This document shows positions 60,655-64,000 of a stretch of 64,000 bases of DNA, in pieces (positions within the stretch are counted from its first letter, which is position 1; every line of letters starts with the position of its first letter). The position numbers were made by a program, and so were the translations under genes. The notes under the pieces were generated by a model, which saw nothing but the letters and a program-made list of their open reading frames with translations, did not search any database and was not told the origin of the DNA. This stretch comes from Hemibagrus wyckioides (lineage: Eukaryota > Chordata > Actinopteri > Siluriformes > Bagridae), in contig NC_080728.1 of assembly GCF_019097595.1 (NCBI RefSeq), positions 21,447,501-21,511,500 on the forward strand, written 5' to 3'.

Positions 60655-61115
60655 CCTGTTGTCACGGTGATGTAAGTGGTTGATGGTGTGATGATGTTCT
60701 CAGTGATGAGGGTTTGAGGTCACAGAGAGGTCAGTCAGCATTGATGTGGTTATTATTGTGGTCTATGAAGATTTGAGTGATCCACCAGAAGAGTGCACTA
60801 GCTGAAGAGGGTGTGACATCATCACCTCAGGTCTGTTCTCCAGAGGGTCAGGGTTTAAGTGAACTCAGTGAAGTGGACAATTTCACGCCTCGTGTAACAG
60901 CAAGTAAATTTAGAGTAGAAGTGAAGTGAGATGCATCCCTGCTGAGAGTCCACTATGATCAATATTGCCCTCCTGAGGGCACTAAGGCTCAGAAGTGCCC
61001 TTACTGGGGGCAAGAGGGCATTTAGTGGCCCTTTAGGTTCACCCTAGGAGGAATGGAGGGGTAAGTGAGAGAGCCCTGACCTTTAACCTTCATAAATAAC
61101 ACCAACAAACATTCT
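60655..61115. other. Intergenic sequence with GCCCTC/GAGGGC motifs
   Basis: Mostly unique sequence. GCCCTCCTGAGGGC at 60967-60980 is a perfect inverted repeat, and related GAGGGCA and GTGCCC words follow to about 61040, suggesting a small dispersed or decayed repeat. I see no gene. Confidence 0.4.
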
Positions 61116-61798
61116 ACTGTGGGCTTGTCCCAATCCACAAACCCTATTCACTATACAGTGCACATAAACAACGTCTTTATTGTAATGTGGGCGTGTCCCA
61201 AACCACACACCCTATTCACTATAACACTGTCATCAGTGCACTGTGGGCGTGTCCCAAACCACACACCCTATTCACTTTATAGTGTACATAAACACTGTCA
61301 TCAGTGCACTGTGGGCGTGTCCCAAACCACACACCCTATTCACTATATAGTGTACATAAACACTGTCATCAGTGCACTGTGGGCGTGTCCCAAACCACAC
61401 ACCCTATTCACTATATAGTGCACATAAACACTGTTATTAGTGTAATGTGGGCATGTTCCAAACCACACACCCTATTCAGTGCACTGTGGGCGTGTCCCAA
61501 ACCACACACCCTATTCACTTTATAGTGTACATAAACACTGTCATCAGTGCACTGTGGGCGTGTCCCAAACCACACACCCTATTCACTATATAGTGCACAT
61601 AAACACTGTTATTAGTGTAATGTGGGCATGTTCCAAACCACACACCCTATTCACTATATAGTGCGTATAAACACTGTCATCAGTGCACTGTGGGTGTGTC
61701 CCAGTCCACACTCCCTATTCACTATATAGTGTACAAACACACTGCCATAAGTGTACTGTGGGCGTGTCCCAATCCACACTCCTTATTCACTATATAGC
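61116..61798 (+). repeat. 68-bp minisatellite
   Basis: Eleven unit starts, most about 68 bp apart, with two shorter units (about 40 and 54 bp). Key words are GTGGGCGTGTCCCAA, CACACCCTATTCACT, the palindrome CACTATATAGTG and AACACTGTCATCAGTGCACT. Outer units are more diverged than central ones. Overlapping open frames of 60-99 codons across it (for example 61119-61418) are repeat by-products that restate the unit. Confidence 0.95.
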
Positions 61799-62088
61799 CC
61801 TAGTCACATAATATTTTTAAATATATTTTATATATAGGACACATTTAGAGGAAATCATCTAAAATTGTGTGTGTGTGTGTGTGTGTGTGTGAGGGGGTGT
61901 AGGTTTCAAAGAGAGTCTCACCAGTCTGTGTAAACAAACAGAGGTCACGGTGAGGTCACGCTGAGACGCCCCCCAGCTCGGCTATCAGATGACCCGCTCC
62001 TGTCCCACAAGGTCAAATCCATATCAACATTTCACCAACATGACTATAAAGACCTGAAATACGGCCGACACACACAGCTATCGAGTGT

Positions 62089-62090
<2 letters not shown>
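61799..62090. other. Unassigned sequence with one GT tract
   Basis: Contains a (GT)n tract at 61866-61891 and a GC-richer stretch at 61920-62010. I see no gene. Confidence 0.5.

Positions 62091-62128
<38 letters not shown>
62091..62128. repeat. (GT)n microsatellite
   Basis: About 19 uninterrupted GT repeats. Confidence 0.97.
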
Positions 62129-62130
<2 letters not shown>

Positions 62131-62284
62131 ATACGCTAACACACACTTGGCACACACTCATGATCCGTGTGATGTTTCATTTCAAATACCTGTCTGAGAC
62201 ACTACACCACTCCCCCCCACCCCCCAATAGGTACAGAGTACCTAAAGAGTCACATAAAAACAGAAGTCCCTAGCCATACACAAT

Positions 62285-62508
62285 GCTAACAGGAGTGCTA
62301 GCAATACAGGAAGCTAATGGGAGTGTTAGCAACACAGAACGCTAATGGGAGTGTTAGCAACACAGAACGCTAATGGGAGTGTTAGCAATACAGAACACTA
62401 ACAGGATAGTTAGCGAAACAGAATGCTAATAGGAGTGTTAGCCATACAGGATGCTAACAAGATTGTTAATAATATAAAATGTTAGCCAGCATGTTAGCAA
62501 TGCAGAAC
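62285..62508 (+). repeat. 28-bp minisatellite with hairpin arms
   Basis: Eight units at an exact 28-bp period, starting at 62285, 62313, 62341, 62369, 62397, 62425, 62453 and 62481. Most units hold GCTAA, an 8-nt spacer such as TGGGAGTG, then TTAGC, so each can fold into a 5-bp-arm hairpin. The tail is usually AACACAGAAC-like. The seventh unit has lost the TTAGC arm. Confidence 0.9.
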
Positions 62509-62514
62509 ACGAGC

Positions 62515-62820
62515 AGATTTTTGTCACATGCGACTCTTATGATTCACTTATTTTCAGATTTAATTATTTGAACTGATTCATTTTTCACATGCAACTCTTA
62601 TGATTCACTTAATTCTCATGATTCTTAATCATGATCTATTTATTTTCACTTGATTCCTCAACTTGATTCATTTATTTTCACATTTGATTCTTAAACCTGA
62701 TTCATTTATAATCATATGCAGCTCTTATGATTCACTTATTTCTCCTGATTCTTAATCATGATTCATTTATTTTCATGTGATCGTGACCTGATTGAATTTT
62801 TTCCCACATGTGATGTCAAA
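62515..62820 (+). repeat. Degenerate GATTCATTTATTTTCA repeat
   Basis: Recurring phrases CATGCAACTCTTATGATTCA, TTCTTAATCATGAT and GATTCATTTATTTTCA appear three to five times with uneven spacing. Looks like an old AT-rich tandem or nested dispersed repeat. Confidence 0.6.
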
Positions 62821-64000
62821 TGTTCAGGTTTGAGAAATTCTGCATGAGAGATTGAAGAAAACATAAATGAAGGCACTCTGGGATCACGGTCCAGTCTGTG
62901 GTCAAATACACACTTATAAAAATGGATTTTTATGAAAAACAATATTAATAATTACATTCTATATACTAGCTATTGCTATCAAATTGCTTACTTCAGAGTG
63001 AGGTCACTGGCTAATCTGTGAAATCTGTGTTGAATTAGCTAGCTAACTTGCTTCCTAGCGCTATAAAGGACTGGTTTGTTGTTAGAAGTTAGTGTTTGAT
63101 GAAAATATCACCACATGAAGTTGCTAATCTTCTCGCTAATTGAAGAATAATCCGTGAAGTCGTTCCCCAGCTATCAGAGCTGGAAAACTGCTTTAAATAT
63201 ATTTTGGTGCGATAACATTCATGCTAAACATTTAGCAAAGTTTTCACATCCAACGTTTTATTAAAACTCAAACATCAGAGGATCTTGTGAACATCACTGA
63301 AATGAAATGGGCAGAAGATCAGGGAAAATTCTCCAAGATCGTTATGGGAACACGATCCGAGTGCAATCAGAGCTTCCTGACCAATGGACAATTAGGATTT
63401 CATGCTAAAATGTCGGAGTACTGGCCGCCTGTCCAGCCGTATCCTGTTTCATTCTGATGCTGATCTTTCGTTTGATTCATTTCCTGTAACCAATGGAGGT
63501 GAGGTCGGCTATTTCTCTCCGGACGTTAACTCAGCGTGATTAATAGGGATTTACTTTGGAAAAGAAAACAGCTGGAAGGACGAAGGGACGAATACAGCAG
63601 AGGACAGGACGTAAATCCGGCTCGGAGAAACCTGAGGCATTTGTTATAACGAGAATAACTCGCTTTAGCCAGGAACTCCAGGAATGTGCCTTATATCCCA
63701 CAACCGGAATGTCGTATATCAACTGAGGAATTCGTTCAAACCGTCTCTCGGAAACATCACAAAATGCTCAGACACGACCGGTCTCACTGTCCAGTCGAAC
63801 TCCTCATACACGGGTTTACATTCATGGAATGCTGAAATTCCCACTCTGTCTGTCTGCACTTCTCAGCTCCGTACTGAAAGTAAGCTGATGGATGGAGCAC
63901 AGGGAATTCTGGGCATTTAAAGAACCTCGGAATACAAGTGAAAATTCTGAAAATTACAAAGAACTTCAGAATATAGAAAGTGTTAGCAGCTAGGAAATGG
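62821..64000. other. Unassigned unique sequence to window end
   Basis: Mostly non-repetitive DNA. A plus-strand frame of 78 codons (63684-63920) and a minus-strand frame of 60 codons (63540-63722) overlap and show no recognisable domain. Composition from about 63270 is less repetitive than the rest of the right flank, so an unrecognised exon or conserved element could lie here, but I cannot support one. Confidence 0.4.

Noticed and set aside
61119..61661. Open frames repeating a GRVPNHTPYSLYSVHKHCHQ-like peptide
   Set aside because: Translations of the 68-bp minisatellite; units of about 40 and 54 bp disrupt the frame and the same peptide appears in different frames.
63540..63920. Two overlapping opposite-strand frames of 60 and 78 codons as a small gene
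   Set aside because: No recognisable domain, no splice or start context, and lengths expected by chance.
54110..64000. Exons of ptprq, expected upstream of myf6 by conserved vertebrate gene order
   Set aside because: I looked for a tyrosine phosphatase signature (HCSAGVGRTG-type) and fibronectin-like exons on the minus strand and saw none.
1..64000. tRNA, rRNA, or transposase genes
   Set aside because: None recognised by eye on either strand; a covariance-model search would be decisive for small RNAs.

Overview
The window reads as vertebrate, most likely teleost fish, nuclear DNA. The evidence is one recognisable vertebrate gene (myf6/MRF4, two spliced exons on the minus strand), dense microsatellites and minisatellites, GCTAA/TTAGC-rich intergenic DNA, a dispersed repeat whose end resembles a type common in teleosts, and a CACTATATAGTG/GGGACACGCCC repeat also of teleost character. 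Nothing looks prokaryotic: there are no operons, ribosome binding sites or compact genes. I cannot name the species; an otophysan such as a catfish is only a guess.

Layout. 1-556: 31-bp minisatellite. About 557-770: degenerate dispersed repeat. 813-2629: myf6 exons 2 and 1, with intron 1 (898-2140) carrying AAT and TTTA microsatellites. The third exon lies off the left edge, so the minisatellite and dispersed repeat sit in intron 2. About 2630-3380: myf6 promoter and 5' flank, with a TATA-like box, a MEF2 site abutting a CACGTG E-box, and further motifs. 3386-3645: GT, GA and CA microsatellites. 3646-54109: one uninterrupted array of a 27-bp minisatellite with 25- and 23-bp variants, about 50.5 kb and roughly 1,900 units. 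It covers almost 80% of the window and has a nested higher-order structure of kilobase-scale internal duplications. 54110-64000: intergenic DNA with no gene I can recognise. It carries a perfect DR1 nuclear-receptor motif (54505-54517), a degenerate T-rich tandem repeat, a G-quadruplex motif, a 17-bp minisatellite (57271-58900) that happens to be open in frame for 545 codons, a 68-bp minisatellite (61116-61798) with a lone inverted copy at 58931-58995, a 28-bp hairpin-forming minisatellite, and many dinucleotide tracts.

The only confident protein-coding gene is myf6, a muscle-determination bHLH transcription factor. In vertebrates myf5 normally lies just downstream of myf6 and ptprq upstream. 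By that order myf5 would be off the left edge and ptprq to the right of the giant array, but I see no ptprq exon in the 10 kb beyond it. The striking feature is the 50-kb hierarchical satellite starting about 1 kb upstream of the myf6 promoter, where the distal enhancers of this locus would otherwise be expected. Most long open frames in the window are by-products of repeat units that are multiples of three or lack stop words; they are not genes.
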